Assembly: GCA_023441055.1 (NCBI GenBank)
Contig: JAEZQY010000047.1
Span: forward strand, 1-64,000
DNA: 64,000 nt
Direction of reading: 5' to 3'
Source: Bacillota bacterium
GTDB lineage: Bacteria; Bacillota; Bacilli; Paenibacillales; UBA4045
The position numbers and the translations under genes were made by a program. The notes beneath the pieces are model-generated. The model did no database searches. It saw nothing but the letters and a program-made list of their open reading frames with translations, and was not told the origin of the DNA. Positions 34,105 through 43,349 of the stretch are shown here, one piece after another. Every line of letters starts with the position of its first letter. Positions within the stretch are counted from its first letter, which is position 1.

Positions 34105-35340
34105 TTAGAAAATATGCCTTCTTCCCGTTCCCCCGCAATGCGAGCAAGTCTCATAGCTCGTCTTGTCATCGCTGGAACGCACCTTCTTGCGTGTCATCTC
34201 CAGTAAGCCAAGACCTGTCCACCCTACTACAATTGTCTTCGTCCGGTCCAAGCGAATGCGTTGTTCGATTCGCTCGATGACAGCTTGCCGATGCGCCTCC
34301 ACATTCATATCGATAAAGTCGATCACGATTATTCCGCCGATATCACGCAGTCTAAGCAGATAAGCGATCTCATCGGCAGCTCGCAGATTCGTCTCGAATA
34401 CCGTCTGCTCCAGATCGGTCGAGCCCGTGTACTTACCGGTATTCACATCGATCACGGTCAGTGCTTCCGTATGATCCACTATCAGATAAGCGCCATTGTC
34501 CAACCATACCTTCGGCCTCATCGCTCGATCGAGCATCTCGTGCAGACCGTATGCTTGCGCAAGATTATCCTCACCGTGATAATCACGAATCCGCGATGCA
34601 AGCTCAGGCGCATACTGCAGCATATAAGACTCGATCTCACGGCGCTTCTCTACATTGTCGATCACCAATTCACTCACTTGTTCGTTGAATAGATCCCGAA
34701 TCAGTCGAGGCACCATATCCAGATCGCGATGGATACATGCTGGAGACGCCAGCTTAGCGCTCCTAGCTTGAATGCTGGACCAGATATCACGCAGATCATT
34801 CAGATCCTTCAACAGCTCTTCGCGTGTAGCATGCTCCGCGATCGTGCGCAGAATAAGACCTTCCTGATCTGTTCTAAGCTCGTCCCCGAGCTCCTTAAGA
34901 CGAAGTCGTTCTTCCGCTGAATCGATCTTGCGAGATACGCCAGTATAATCAGCCAATGGCATATACACCAGCCAGCGACCCGGTATCGAATAATGGGTTG
35001 TCACCTTAGCACCCTTAGTCCCAGCTGACTCCCGCGTGACCTGAACCAACAACTCCTGGCCCTCCCGCACGAGCTCGTTAATCTGCGGTTTGACTGTAGG
35101 CTGCTTATCCAGATTGGCATCGAGCAGGTCATCTACATATAGGAAAGCATTACGCGCCTGACCGATATCCACGAATGCTGCCTGCATGCCGGGTAATACG
35201 TTCACAACCCGCCCTTTATAGATGCTTCCTGCCTGTTCCTCTCTCTGCTTCTCCACATAGTATTCTACCAGTCGCTTGTTCTCTAACACAGCTACCTTAG
35301 TGGCGCTGCGTTCACAATGCACTAGAATTTGCTTCACCAT
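34105..35340 (-). CDS. rng: RNase E/G family ribonuclease
   Basis: 411-aa endoribonuclease of the Rne/Rng family, expected to process rRNA and mRNA. An S1 RNA-binding domain lies near the N terminus (GSIYKGRVVNVLPGMQAAFVDIG), the RNase H-like catalytic region includes IVIDFIDM and the DVNTGKYTG metal loop, and CSHCGGTGR at the C terminus is the zinc-link cysteine pair. Length is close to RNase G. B. subtilis lacks this family, so this is another lineage marker. It follows spoIVFB by 28 bp. Confidence 0.93.
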   Translation of the reverse strand: MVKQILVHCERSATKVAVLENKRLVEYYVEKQREEQAGSIYKGRVVNVLPGMQAAFVDIGQARNAFLYVDDLLDANLDKQPTVKPQINELVREGQELLVQVTRESAGTKGAKVTTHYSIPGRWLVYMPLADYTGVSRKIDSAEERLRLKELGDELRTDQEGLILRTIAEHATREELLKDLNDLRDIWSSIQARSAKLASPACIHRDLDMVPRLIRDLFNEQVSELVIDNVEKRREIESYMLQYAPELASRIRDYHGEDNLAQAYGLHEMLDRAMRPKVWLDNGAYLIVDHTEALTVIDVNTGKYTGSTDLEQTVFETNLRAADEIAYLLRLRDIGGIIVIDFIDMNVEAHRQAVIERIEQRIRLDRTKTIVVGWTGLGLLEMTRKKVRSSDDKTSYETCSHCGGTGRRHIF

Positions 35341-35368
35341 TTACGCTCCCGCATCTCGACATATGCCA

Positions 35369-36247
35369 TTATTGTACCACAGTCGAATCCTCCGCTGTGT
35401 GTCGATTATGCTCACTAAGCAGCAAGCGAATCAATTGTCGCTCTGGAATCATCGCCTGAACAGCTCCATCCTCCCGCAATTGATAGATCAGATGATGACG
35501 ATCGCGCACCAGCAGCTTCGCGGTCTCGAACGGACGCAATTGGCCGCTTACGATAATCGGTTGCACATATTTACCTTGTCCGATAAGCTTCGAGGAATGC
35601 TGATCGCGGCCGATCAGGAAGCGAAGCAGCTGATACCGCGCATGGCGATAGCTGTACCAATTCGAGAATAGAAGGAAAAGCGCGATCATTAGCAGGTTGA
35701 TATGGATGCCTTGAGCCGTTCGCGGCCACATTGCGATTACCGCCATCAGCAAGCTTGCAAGCATGCTTATCCAAGCTCCGGCAACAATAATCCGATAATA
35801 AGCGTACGTTCGGTGCAGGAGCGCTTGCAGGATACGGCCGCCATCGAGAGGCAGCACGGGCAGCAAATTGAATAAGGCAATCATCATATTCGCTTGAATG
35901 AAGTAATCCGCCCATTCTGATTCCCACACACCGATCGCTCGCAGCGGCAGTGCTACACCGATCATAACGGCATTCTGCAGCGGGCCGCACAGCGCAACTA
36001 CGATCTCTTGCATAGCGTTCACATTGTCCTGCTCGTCCACCACCATCACGCCGCCGAATGGAAGCAGCCTGATTTCAGACACCTTCCAGCCGTAAGACTT
36101 CGCCGCAACCGCATGCCCCAGCTCGTGTACGGTGACAATCCCGAACAATGTAATCAGCTCCACGAAGCATCCGAGCCATACAGAGAGTGCCATCATAATG
36201 ATCAGCAACGGGTGCAGCCGGTATACCGTACCGAAGCACTTAATCAA
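35369..36247 (-). CDS. spoIVFB: Intramembrane metalloprotease SpoIVFB (pro-sigma-K processing)
   Basis: 292-aa site-2-protease family (M50B) enzyme. HELGH (His41, Glu42, His45) lies in a membrane helix and the third zinc ligand Asp135 in LLPVLPLDGGR. A C-terminal cytoplasmic CBS-like region (about 215-275) is present as in B. subtilis, where it senses ATP. It cleaves pro-sigma-K in the mother cell, held in check by SpoIVFA. Start overlaps the spoIVFA stop by 8 bp. Confidence 0.93.
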   Translation of the reverse strand: MIKCFGTVYRLHPLLIIMMALSVWLGCFVELITLFGIVTVHELGHAVAAKSYGWKVSEIRLLPFGGVMVVDEQDNVNAMQEIVVALCGPLQNAVMIGVALPLRAIGVWESEWADYFIQANMMIALFNLLPVLPLDGGRILQALLHRTYAYYRIIVAGAWISMLASLLMAVIAMWPRTAQGIHINLLMIALFLLFSNWYSYRHARYQLLRFLIGRDQHSSKLIGQGKYVQPIIVSGQLRPFETAKLLVRDRHHLIYQLREDGAVQAMIPERQLIRLLLSEHNRHTAEDSTVVQ

Positions 36248-36884
36248 GGGCGATCACGTCCCTCGGATCCAAGTACACCTGATTGCGTCTTATGGCAAAA
36301 TACAGGACTCCGACGCCCCGATCGGCATCGCGCTTAGCAGTACCGATCCGTACTCCGCTGTTCAGCCAGTCGTTCTTATTAACAGCGGCTTGATCGAGCC
36401 CACTGTAAATCGATTCCACCTGGTCCGTATGACGTATAACCACTGTCCAGGTACCATCAGCCGCCTGGTTCACACTGCGCACCAGCCCTGTCGAGATGGT
36501 TCGCACATCTCGCGCAGGTTCAGCTGTCATCCATATGCCTTGCGTGGACGTGGAGTAAGACCGTATAATAGCGCCTCCTGCCGGTTTGGCATAGATGGCC
36601 TTGCCCTGACTAGAACGATTCTGGTTGAAAGCCGGCAACAGAGATGGCCACTGTCCGATATGCCGCGCATACCAAGCGGAGGCTTTGGAGAAATCATAGG
36701 GCACCGTCAGCGCGCGGCGCACCTGGTTCTCAGCCAATTCCGCATACGGATGATTGGAATGGAAGGTCATCCAGATACCCGCGTACAGCAGCAAGCATAC
36801 CGCAAGCTTATAATACCGCTGCTTTCTGGTAGGCGTCTCCCTCCATTCCTGCCACGACTGTTCGGCATCTGTCGGTTTGTTCAT
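36240..36884 (-). CDS. spoIVFA: SpoIVFA-like regulator with degenerate M23 domain
   Basis: 214-aa membrane protein that partners SpoIVFB. A cytoplasmic N terminus, one membrane helix (about 28-45), then an extracytoplasmic LytM/M23-like domain (about 95-210; VVIRHTDQVESIYSGLD). The active-site HxH and upstream His of true M23 endopeptidases are not seen, so it is probably a non-catalytic scaffold like B. subtilis SpoIVFA. CAGGAGGGATGCCGC fixes the ATG at 36884, nine codons inside the longest frame. A sigma-E-like promoter lies upstream. Confidence 0.85.
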   Translation of the reverse strand: MNKPTDAEQSWQEWRETPTRKQRYYKLAVCLLLYAGIWMTFHSNHPYAELAENQVRRALTVPYDFSKASAWYARHIGQWPSLLPAFNQNRSSQGKAIYAKPAGGAIIRSYSTSTQGIWMTAEPARDVRTISTGLVRSVNQAADGTWTVVIRHTDQVESIYSGLDQAAVNKNDWLNSGVRIGTAKRDADRGVGVLYFAIRRNQVYLDPRDVIALD

Positions 36885-36926
36885 GCGGCATCCCTCCTGA
36901 GGGTAATTCATAGCTTGTTACCACTA

Positions 36927-36955
36927 TGTATATGCCACAGCTTGTTCGACTATGA
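36927..36955 (-). promoter_or_regulatory. Sigma-E-like promoter of spoIVFA-spoIVFB
   Basis: Minus strand TCATAGT (-35, core ATA at 36951-36953), 16 bases, then CATATACA (36927-36934), close to the sigma-E pattern ATA-N16-CATACAnT. The spoIVF operon of B. subtilis is sigma-E dependent, which supports this reading. Confidence 0.5.
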
Positions 36956-36980
36956 GAGCAGACCAGAGCCTTATAAATTG

Positions 36981-37018
36981 AAGAACAGCCGCCCGCAATC
37001 AATAGGGCGACTGTTCTT
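36981..37018 (-). terminator. Hairpin terminator at the end of rodA
   Basis: AAGAACAGYCGCCC pairs with GGGCGRCTGTTCTT around a 10-base loop, followed on the minus strand by CAATTTATAA. The 5' arm lies within the last rodA codons and the stop codon is in the loop. Confidence 0.7.
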
Positions 37019-38150
37019 CTTGGTGAACACGAATACTCTGGACAATGCCTAGACAGATGACGTTAATCAATACCGACGTACCGCCATAGCTGATGAATGG
37101 CAGCGTGATTCCAGTTAGCGGCATTATGCCGATCAGCATTCCGACATTCTGGAAGATCTGGAAGACGAACATCGAGACTACACCTGTTATGATTAACGAT
37201 CCCGGTAAATTATCACATTGGATCGCGATTAGAATCATGCGATAGATCATCATGAAGTATAACAGGAGCAGCACCGCCGAGCCTATGAAGCCGAATTCTT
37301 CACCCAATACGACGAAGATCGAATCCGAGAACGGCAACGGCACATTCTGATTTTGAATCGAATTACCTGCCTTGAATCCATCCCCTAATAGGCCACCGGA
37401 TCCTATCGCTGTCATCGAGTTCCTAACTTGGTAAGCCGAGTCGTCGTCAGCGCCATCTGGATCGATGAAGGTATCAATTCGTTCCATCCAGTGCGCCATT
37501 CCACGCTCACTTAGGTACTCATGAATCGTTTCATGATAGCTGTTATAGATCGACAAGAAAGCGGACAACGCGACAATGATTGCCACCAGCCCAATTAATA
37601 CATGACTGTACCTCAGATTACCAATCCACAGCATGCCCACAACTATTACAACGAAGATAATCGCATTCCCCAAATCAGGTTGGATAAGGATCAACGTGAA
37701 CGGGATGATGCTAATAAGGCCAACTGGAACGACTTCCTGGAGGAGCCGTAACGGTTCGCCCTTGCGATAGCCAAGATAGCCAGCGATTGCTATGACTAAT
37801 ATGATTTTCATCAATTCAGCGGGCTGGAAGGTTAAACCCTCCCTAATTACGAACCAGCTTCTCGCGCTGTTAATTTCCGCGCCGTAATACCGAACTGCAA
37901 TCAACAGGCCGATGCCGATCGCATATAGCACATACCAGAACTTCGTCAGAATGCGATAATTAACCAGAGAGGCTACAATCAGGACCACGAAGGATAGACC
38001 ATACACAACCAACATCTTCGTCGCCATTCCGCTGAACTTATACCGCGGATAGTTATAGATTGCGCTATCGATCAACATATAGCTGATGCCGGCGAAGCAT
38101 GCCAGCACGAATACAATCAACCAGTCTATCCGCTTCAGCTTACTCAGCAT
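36999..38150 (-). CDS. rodA: RodA-type SEDS peptidoglycan polymerase
   Basis: 383-aa polytopic SEDS glycosyltransferase (FtsW/RodA/SpoVE family) with about ten membrane helices. RSWFVI...FQPAELMKI, the conserved Asp region QPDLGNAII, and GLLGDGFKAGN and PLTGITLPFISYGG are hallmark segments. RodA works with class B PBPs in elongation; position in the mre-min cluster supports RodA rather than FtsW or SpoVE. Seven bp after minD. Confidence 0.9.
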   Translation of the reverse strand: MLSKLKRIDWLIVFVLACFAGISYMLIDSAIYNYPRYKFSGMATKMLVVYGLSFVVLIVASLVNYRILTKFWYVLYAIGIGLLIAVRYYGAEINSARSWFVIREGLTFQPAELMKIILVIAIAGYLGYRKGEPLRLLQEVVPVGLISIIPFTLILIQPDLGNAIIFVVIVVGMLWIGNLRYSHVLIGLVAIIVALSAFLSIYNSYHETIHEYLSERGMAHWMERIDTFIDPDGADDDSAYQVRNSMTAIGSGGLLGDGFKAGNSIQNQNVPLPFSDSIFVVLGEEFGFIGSAVLLLLYFMMIYRMILIAIQCDNLPGSLIITGVVSMFVFQIFQNVGMLIGIMPLTGITLPFISYGGTSVLINVICLGIVQSIRVHQEEQSPY

Positions 38151-38156
38151 GCATGA

Positions 38157-38951
38157 TCATCCTAATCCGAAGAACTTTTTGAATTTTGTCAGCGCGCCCT
38201 TCTTCTCATCGAGCGCCATGAGCGGCACCGTATCTCCCAATATACGCCTAGCTATATTGCGATAAGCGATGGACGCCTTGGAGGCTGGGTTCATAACTGT
38301 CGGCTCCCCGTCATTAGCGGCCTTAATGACATGCTCATCATCAGGTACGACACCAATAAGATCGATCGCTAGAACCTGACAGATCTCATCTATATCCAAC
38401 ATCTCGCCCTTTTTGAGCATGGTTGACCGTACGCGGTTGATAACCAGCTTGGCACCGCGAATTTGCTCATTCTCTAATAGTCCAATAATACGGTCCGCAT
38501 CCCGTACCGCAGCGTGCTCTGGAGTCGTTACAACAATCGCTTTGTCCGCACCTGCGATCGCATTACGGAAGCCTTGCTCAATTCCGGCTGGACAGTCAAT
38601 GATCACATAATCGAAGTCGGCCTTGAGTTCTTCTATCATCTGTTTAACTTGCTCGGGCTTCACTGCATCTTTATCCTTGGTCTGTGCAGCGGGCAACAGA
38701 TATAATTCATCGAATCGCTTATCCTTAATGAGTGCTTGAGAGAGTCTGCACCGACCGTCAGCCACATCCACTAGATCATAGATTATCCGATTCTCCAGCC
38801 CCATTACAACATCGAGATTACGCAAGCCAATATCGGTATCCACCAAGCAGACTTTCTTGCCTTGAAGAGCTAGTGCTGTTCCTATATTCGCTGAGGTCGT
38901 CGTCTTACCGACGCCGCCCTTACCAGAAGTGATTACGATCGCCTCTCCCAT
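38157..38951 (-). CDS. minD: Septum site-determining ATPase MinD
   Basis: 264-aa deviant Walker A ATPase (SGKGGVGKTTTSANIG, about 8-23) that recruits MinC to the membrane. VDTDIGLRNLDVVMG and DCPAGIEQGF are typical; the C-terminal FKKFFGLG resembles the amphipathic membrane-targeting helix. The ATG at 38951 is preferred over a GTG three codons upstream that overlaps minC. No minE is visible, as in Bacillus (DivIVA/MinJ system). Confidence 0.97.
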   Translation of the reverse strand: MGEAIVITSGKGGVGKTTTSANIGTALALQGKKVCLVDTDIGLRNLDVVMGLENRIIYDLVDVADGRCRLSQALIKDKRFDELYLLPAAQTKDKDAVKPEQVKQMIEELKADFDYVIIDCPAGIEQGFRNAIAGADKAIVVTTPEHAAVRDADRIIGLLENEQIRGAKLVINRVRSTMLKKGEMLDIDEICQVLAIDLIGVVPDDEHVIKAANDGEPTVMNPASKASIAYRNIARRILGDTVPLMALDEKKGALTKFKKFFGLG

Positions 38952-38956
38952 GCCAA

Positions 38957-39625
38957 TCACGCTCCCTTAAATGAAACTCCATCGGGACGAACTCTGCCGA
39001 TGTGTGAGATTTTATCAATTTCCATGACTCCTTCATTCAGATACGCAAATTCCATCGTCGCTTCCTCTACACCCCACTCGTCCGGAGGACGACTGATTAC
39101 ATCAGCAATCCGCAATTGGGTGGGCTTCATATGGGAAGCAATCACGATCGCCTGTGAATTCCCATCCAATCCCGCATGCGCGATACCGCGCAGCGAACCT
39201 AGAATATAGATGTCTCCAGTCGCTGTAACGGTTCCACCAGGATTAACATCACCAATCAGCAGAATATCTCCATTGTGGTGAATGACTTGACCTGACCGAA
39301 TCATATGCTGGATGACTCTGAGCTTGCCAGTGTCATCCAGCAGTAATTCCTTAGGTACAACATCCGATTCCCATGACTGAATGGTAAGATTCTCCTTGGG
39401 CGCGATCAAGTCTGCAATCACTTGCTGCTGCTTATCCGTAATCAGACGATTACCTAATCGAATCTGGACCTGAATCTCTGGTCCATCGAGAATCTTGTTA
39501 TGCGTGCTAGTTAATTTCTCCTGCAACTCTTCAACCAATGCAGAGAATGCACAATCGTCATCCAGGTGGAAGACAAGCCCATTCTTGCTCCCCTTAATGA
39601 TCACTAGATGCTTCTCTCGAGCCAC
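38957..39625 (-). CDS. minC: Septum site-determining protein MinC
   Basis: 222-aa inhibitor of FtsZ polymerisation. N-terminal FtsZ-binding domain (1-105) and the C-terminal beta-helix with GDILLIGDVNPGGTVTATGDIYILGSLRGIAHAG, which binds MinD. The minC stop lies five bases before the minD ATG. Confidence 0.95.
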   Translation of the reverse strand: MAREKHLVIIKGSKNGLVFHLDDDCAFSALVEELQEKLTSTHNKILDGPEIQVQIRLGNRLITDKQQQVIADLIAPKENLTIQSWESDVVPKELLLDDTGKLRVIQHMIRSGQVIHHNGDILLIGDVNPGGTVTATGDIYILGSLRGIAHAGLDGNSQAIVIASHMKPTQLRIADVISRPPDEWGVEEATMEFAYLNEGVMEIDKISHIGRVRPDGVSFKGA

Positions 39626-39682
39626 CTTACCGCCTCCCGCTAGATAGATTCTGTTCTCACCACTCGAATTCCTGCAAGTTGA

Positions 39683-40207
39683 TTATGTTTCTTCCTCTCG
39701 TGCGGCGGACTTCTTCTCTAGCAGCTTGCGCATCGGAACATAGACGAGCACAGCGAATAGGAGATTGAACAGGAGAGTAGGTGCCATATGATGTGTAATC
39801 ATCATGCTGTAAGACATTACAACGACTTGGAACAACCGATAGAGCGAGAATACGATCAAATCATAGGCGAGCAGCGCCAGTGCCAGGAGCAGGAACGAAT
39901 TGGCCATCGTCATCTTGATCCGGGTGCCTATGGATGCCGTCCCATACACTGCGATCGCCATAGCCAGGCTATGCGCGCCAATCATCGGACTAGCATAACC
40001 GATATCATGGATTAAGCCAAAAAAAAGCGCGAATGCCAGTCCGATATGTCTGCTCCGATGCATGGCATAGATCAACAATAGAACAAGTGTAAGTCGTGGA
40101 GCCAGAGACATGCCCTGCTGCCATTCGGACGGAATGATCCAATAGATCAGTGTGCCTTCGAGCAGGAAGACCAGGGACAGAAGCATACCTATATATCTAC
40201 TCTTCAT
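39683..40207 (-). CDS. mreD: Rod shape-determining protein MreD
   Basis: 174-aa membrane protein with five or six helices and a charged C-terminal tail (KLLEKKSAAREEE). Sequence conservation of MreD is low; the call rests on size, topology, FGLIHDIGYASPMI-type segment and its place directly after mreC. Confidence 0.88.
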   Translation of the reverse strand: MKSRYIGMLLSLVFLLEGTLIYWIIPSEWQQGMSLAPRLTLVLLLIYAMHRSRHIGLAFALFFGLIHDIGYASPMIGAHSLAMAIAVYGTASIGTRIKMTMANSFLLLALALLAYDLIVFSLYRLFQVVVMSYSMMITHHMAPTLLFNLLFAVLVYVPMRKLLEKKSAAREEET

Positions 40208-40214
40208 AATGTCA

Positions 40215-41075
40215 TCACGGCTCCGGCACTTCGATCACGAAGATCTCCCGCAGCTTCTGACCGTCCAGCTCCGCCGAGGGCTGTATTAGCGCAGTGTGCG
40301 TGATGCCGAAATCTCCTATCCGCCGATCCAGTACCGTCCCCACTCGTATACCCTGCGGGAATACGCCTCCATATCCGGAGGTTACAACTGTATCGCCGAT
40401 CTTCATCAGATCCGAATCCTGGATCTTATTCATCTCCAGTAAGCCCTCTTCCGTATAACGCTCAATGATACCGAATGACTCTGGATTCTCGATTACAGTA
40501 GCCGCGATCGCCTTGGTTGTATCTACCCGATAATCAATGTCGGTAAGCAGCTGCACGGTGGAATAGAAGGGTGCTACCTCAATTACACGGCCGATTAATC
40601 CGTCCACCGTTGCTGCGGCCATATTCACACGAATGCCGTCTCGTTCACCCAGATTGATATTAATCGTATGGATGAACAAATCCGGATTAACCGACACCAC
40701 CTCCGCATAATGCCAGATGTAGCGATTGGACTGCCTTTGGCTCTCTGTGAAAGCCAGCGCATCCTCGAGCTTCACAACATGATCCTCGAGGAAATTTAAT
40801 CTTGCTGCGTCTCTTGCGTAGTCATTCAACTTCTTCTTCAGTGCCGCATTCTCTTCGTAAATCGTCCTAAGCATCATGACATTATCGAAGAAACCCGCCG
40901 TTAACGACACGGGCTTATAGATCAGACTCTGCGCAAAGGACATGGAATCCTTCACGAATTTCTCCGGCCAAGTCATGCGCTCACGGTCTTCCAAAGTTAA
41001 GCCCATGAGCGCAATGAATAGAATCAGGCTGACGAGAAGGACAATGAGCTTCTTATTCCCCAATAACTTGAACAA
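40215..41075 (-). CDS. mreC: Rod shape-determining protein MreC
   Basis: 286-aa bitopic protein: one membrane anchor (about 9-27), a coiled coil (about 65-105) and an extracellular beta-barrel domain with NLGERDGIRVNMAAATVDGLIGRVIEV and GDTVVTSGYGGVFPQGIRVG. It links MreB to the elongation synthases. Confidence 0.95.
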   Translation of the reverse strand: MFKLLGNKKLIVLLVSLILFIALMGLTLEDRERMTWPEKFVKDSMSFAQSLIYKPVSLTAGFFDNVMMLRTIYEENAALKKKLNDYARDAARLNFLEDHVVKLEDALAFTESQRQSNRYIWHYAEVVSVNPDLFIHTININLGERDGIRVNMAAATVDGLIGRVIEVAPFYSTVQLLTDIDYRVDTTKAIAATVIENPESFGIIERYTEEGLLEMNKIQDSDLMKIGDTVVTSGYGGVFPQGIRVGTVLDRRIGDFGITHTALIQPSAELDGQKLREIFVIEVPEP

Positions 41076-41142
41076 ACCTATACAACACCTTCCAGCTCAT
41101 AGTTCGCATATGATCGAACTAATTCATCCCCATAGAGGAGCG

Positions 41143-42174
41143 CTAACGGCGGCTCTTGCCCAGACCACTCTTGGTTTTGAACAGATCGATATTCTCGAGT
41201 GCCCGGCCAGTTCCAATCGCCACACAATCCAGCGGATTCTCGGCGACGAGGACAGGCATGCCGGTCTCGCGCATCAACAATCTATCCAGATTACGCAACA
41301 GCGCGCCACCTCCGGTGAGCACAATCCCGCGATCCATTATATCGGAAGCCAGCTCGGGCGGACATCTCTCCAACGTCACCTTCACAGCCTCCACAATGCT
41401 GTTCACGGTGTCACTCAGGGCGTCTGTAATTTCTTCTGCCGTAATAACTAGCGTCTTAGGCAAGCCGGTGACCAGGTCTCTCCCGCGAATTTCAGTTGTA
41501 GTCGCCTGTTCTAACTTCGTGGCAGAGCCGATATCGATCTTCACTTGCTCAGAGGTACGCTCGCCAATCATCAAATTGTAGGTGCGTTTAATATATTGAA
41601 TAATCGCGTCATCCATCTCATCACCAGCTACTCGAACAGATCGGCTGGTCACGATTCCACCAAGCGAGATTACTGCAACCTCCGTTGTTCCACCGCCGAT
41701 ATCGACTACCATGCTTCCTGTCGGTTCCCATACGGGCAGATCAGCGCCGATAGCCGCTGCGAACGGCTCCTCAATTGTGTACGCCTCCTTGGCACCTGCT
41801 TGCCTAGTCGCATCTTCAACCGCGCGCTGTTCTACAGCAGTAATGCCCGATGGCACACATACCATCACATGCGGATGCCGCGGGAAGATTGCGCGCGGCT
41901 TCTGCGCTTTACGCAGGAAGTAACGAATCATCGTTGCCGTCGTCTCGAAATCCGCGATCACGCCATCCTTCATAGGTCTGATTGCGCGTATATTTCCGGG
42001 CGTCCGACCGATCATCTTCTTCGCGTCCTCGCCCACCGCCTCTATCGTCTTGGTATCTGTTCGAATAGCAACAACAGAAGGTTCTCTTACGATAACTCCC
42101 TTACCCTTCACGAAAACTAATGTGTTAGCTGTTCCCAGATCGATTCCTAAATCCTTTGTGAACCCGTCAAACAT
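41143..42174 (-). CDS. mreB: Actin-like rod shape protein MreB
   Basis: 343-aa bacterial actin. Phosphate loops DLGTANTLVF and VVDIGGGTTEVAVISLGG, and the adenosine motif GIVLTGGGALLRNLD are present. It organises the elongasome under the membrane. Followed by mreC after 67 bp; radC is upstream. Confidence 0.98.
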   Translation of the reverse strand: MFDGFTKDLGIDLGTANTLVFVKGKGVIVREPSVVAIRTDTKTIEAVGEDAKKMIGRTPGNIRAIRPMKDGVIADFETTATMIRYFLRKAQKPRAIFPRHPHVMVCVPSGITAVEQRAVEDATRQAGAKEAYTIEEPFAAAIGADLPVWEPTGSMVVDIGGGTTEVAVISLGGIVTSRSVRVAGDEMDDAIIQYIKRTYNLMIGERTSEQVKIDIGSATKLEQATTTEIRGRDLVTGLPKTLVITAEEITDALSDTVNSIVEAVKVTLERCPPELASDIMDRGIVLTGGGALLRNLDRLLMRETGMPVLVAENPLDCVAIGTGRALENIDLFKTKSGLGKSRR

Positions 42175-42228
42175 GGAAGTTTCTCCTTTTCTTATGTACC
42201 CTTCATCCGAGGATACTATCTGAATGTG

Positions 42229-42918
42229 CTACATGAATCCTAACTCTTTCATACTGATGAATTGGCGATCTGCGATAATCAAGTGATCCAGCAGCTCGAT
42301 TCCGACTAATTGTCCGGCTGCGCTAAGTCTTTTGGTGACCTCAACGTCCTCCGGACTCGGAGTAGGATCGCCGCTTGGGTGATTATGCGCGCAGATGATG
42401 GATGCGCTGTTCCGCTTAATTGCGGATCGAAACACCTCACGCGGGTGAACAATGGAGGAATTCAGACTGCCCACAGACAAGGTCTCCTTCCCGATCATAC
42501 GGTTCTTCGTATTCAGGAAGATTACTAAGAAGTGCTCCTTCTGAAGATAGCGCAGCTCATCCATGACTACATCTGCGGCATCGCGCGGCGACTTGATCGC
42601 TGCTGAATCCTCGAGACCAGAGCGTGCCAGCCTGCGGCCAAGCTCAATCCCAGCTAGGAGCTGCAAGGCTTTAGCTTGTCCCACTCCTCTAATGGAGGTG
42701 AACTGTTCAATCGACATATCGACTAAGTGACGAATTCCGCCAGATAGAGCAAGAATCTTGTCCGCTAGCTTTACAGCCGATTCCTTAGCTGTTCCTGTTC
42801 GTATCAGAATGGCCAGTAATTCCGTGTTACTAAGCGCTTCAGCCCCAAATCGCAGTAATCGCTCTCGTGGTCTGTCCTCATTTGGCAGCTCACGCAACAT
42901 AACATTGTGTGAGTCCAT
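42229..42918 (-). CDS. radC: RadC family JAB1/MPN-domain protein
   Basis: 229-aa protein. N-terminal helix-hairpin-helix (IRGVGQAKALQLLAGIELGRR) and a C-terminal JAMM metal-binding motif (EVFRSAIKRN...HNHPSGDPTPSPED). Historically called a DNA repair protein, but its biological role is unsettled. Conserved next to mreB in Firmicutes. Confidence 0.95.
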   Translation of the reverse strand: MDSHNVMLRELPNEDRPRERLLRFGAEALSNTELLAILIRTGTAKESAVKLADKILALSGGIRHLVDMSIEQFTSIRGVGQAKALQLLAGIELGRRLARSGLEDSAAIKSPRDAADVVMDELRYLQKEHFLVIFLNTKNRMIGKETLSVGSLNSSIVHPREVFRSAIKRNSASIICAHNHPSGDPTPSPEDVEVTKRLSAAGQLVGIELLDHLIIADRQFISMKELGFM

Positions 42919-42967
42919 AAATTCCCCTCTTTCACATTTAGCATGATTTAGGTGCGAACAGCTCAGG

Positions 42968-43210
42968 TTATCTCGATCTGCGATAGAGCCAGATTGCGAA
43001 GATAAGGCCGATAATACTTAGCAAGCTTATTCTAACCTGAATAAAGAATTCATACTTCAAAAAATCAAAATCGGCTCGCGGACTCCAGGAAATCGGCATC
43101 GATTTCGTCAAGAAAGTCAGGATTTGCACATCTCTTAACAGATAAGCGACAATCGACCCCGATAATAACCCGATAAACAAGTACACTGCAAGCAAGCTGT
43201 AGCTCCTCAT
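42968..43210 (-). CDS. DUF4321 membrane protein
   Basis: 80-aa protein with two membrane helices (about 5-25 and 58-76) separated by a polar loop (WSPRADFDFLKYEFF). Matches the DUF4321 family found beside maf/radC in Paenibacillus and relatives; function unknown. GGGAGG precedes the ATG and a strong promoter lies upstream, probably driving radC and the mre genes too. Confidence 0.8.
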   Translation of the reverse strand: MRSYSLLAVYLFIGLLSGSIVAYLLRDVQILTFLTKSMPISWSPRADFDFLKYEFFIQVRISLLSIIGLIFAIWLYRRSR

Positions 43211-43252
43211 CTTGGCCTCCCGACACCATTCTCCATTCTACACCATAAAAAC

Positions 43253-43281
43253 ATTATACGTTTTAATACGCACGGTGACAA
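43253..43281 (-). promoter_or_regulatory. Sigma-A promoter of the DUF4321-radC-mre-min unit
   Basis: Minus strand TTGTCA (43276-43281), 17-base spacer, TATAAT (43253-43258), 42 bases before the DUF4321 start codon and just after a terminator. Confidence 0.8.
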
Positions 43282-43292
43282 TCGAGCAAGCA

Positions 43293-43336
43293 TAAAAGAG
43301 CTGTCGCACAGTCATAACAGACTGATGCGACAGCTC
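43293..43336 (-). terminator. Intrinsic terminator after the SPOR-domain gene
   Basis: Minus strand GAGCTGTCGCA...CAGTC with complementary GACTG...GCGACAGCTC, 6-base loop, then TTTTATG. It separates the SPOR gene and accessory cluster from the mre/min unit. Confidence 0.85.
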
Positions 43337-43349
43337 GCGAAGCGACAGA

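Noticed and set aside
33433..34206. 257-codon plus-strand frame opposite prp, rplU and its leader
   Set aside because: Antisense to conserved ribosomal genes; no recognisable domain.
36132..37052. 306-codon plus-strand frame opposite spoIVFB/spoIVFA
   Set aside because: Fully antisense to two well-supported sporulation genes; composition is a shadow of their codon bias.
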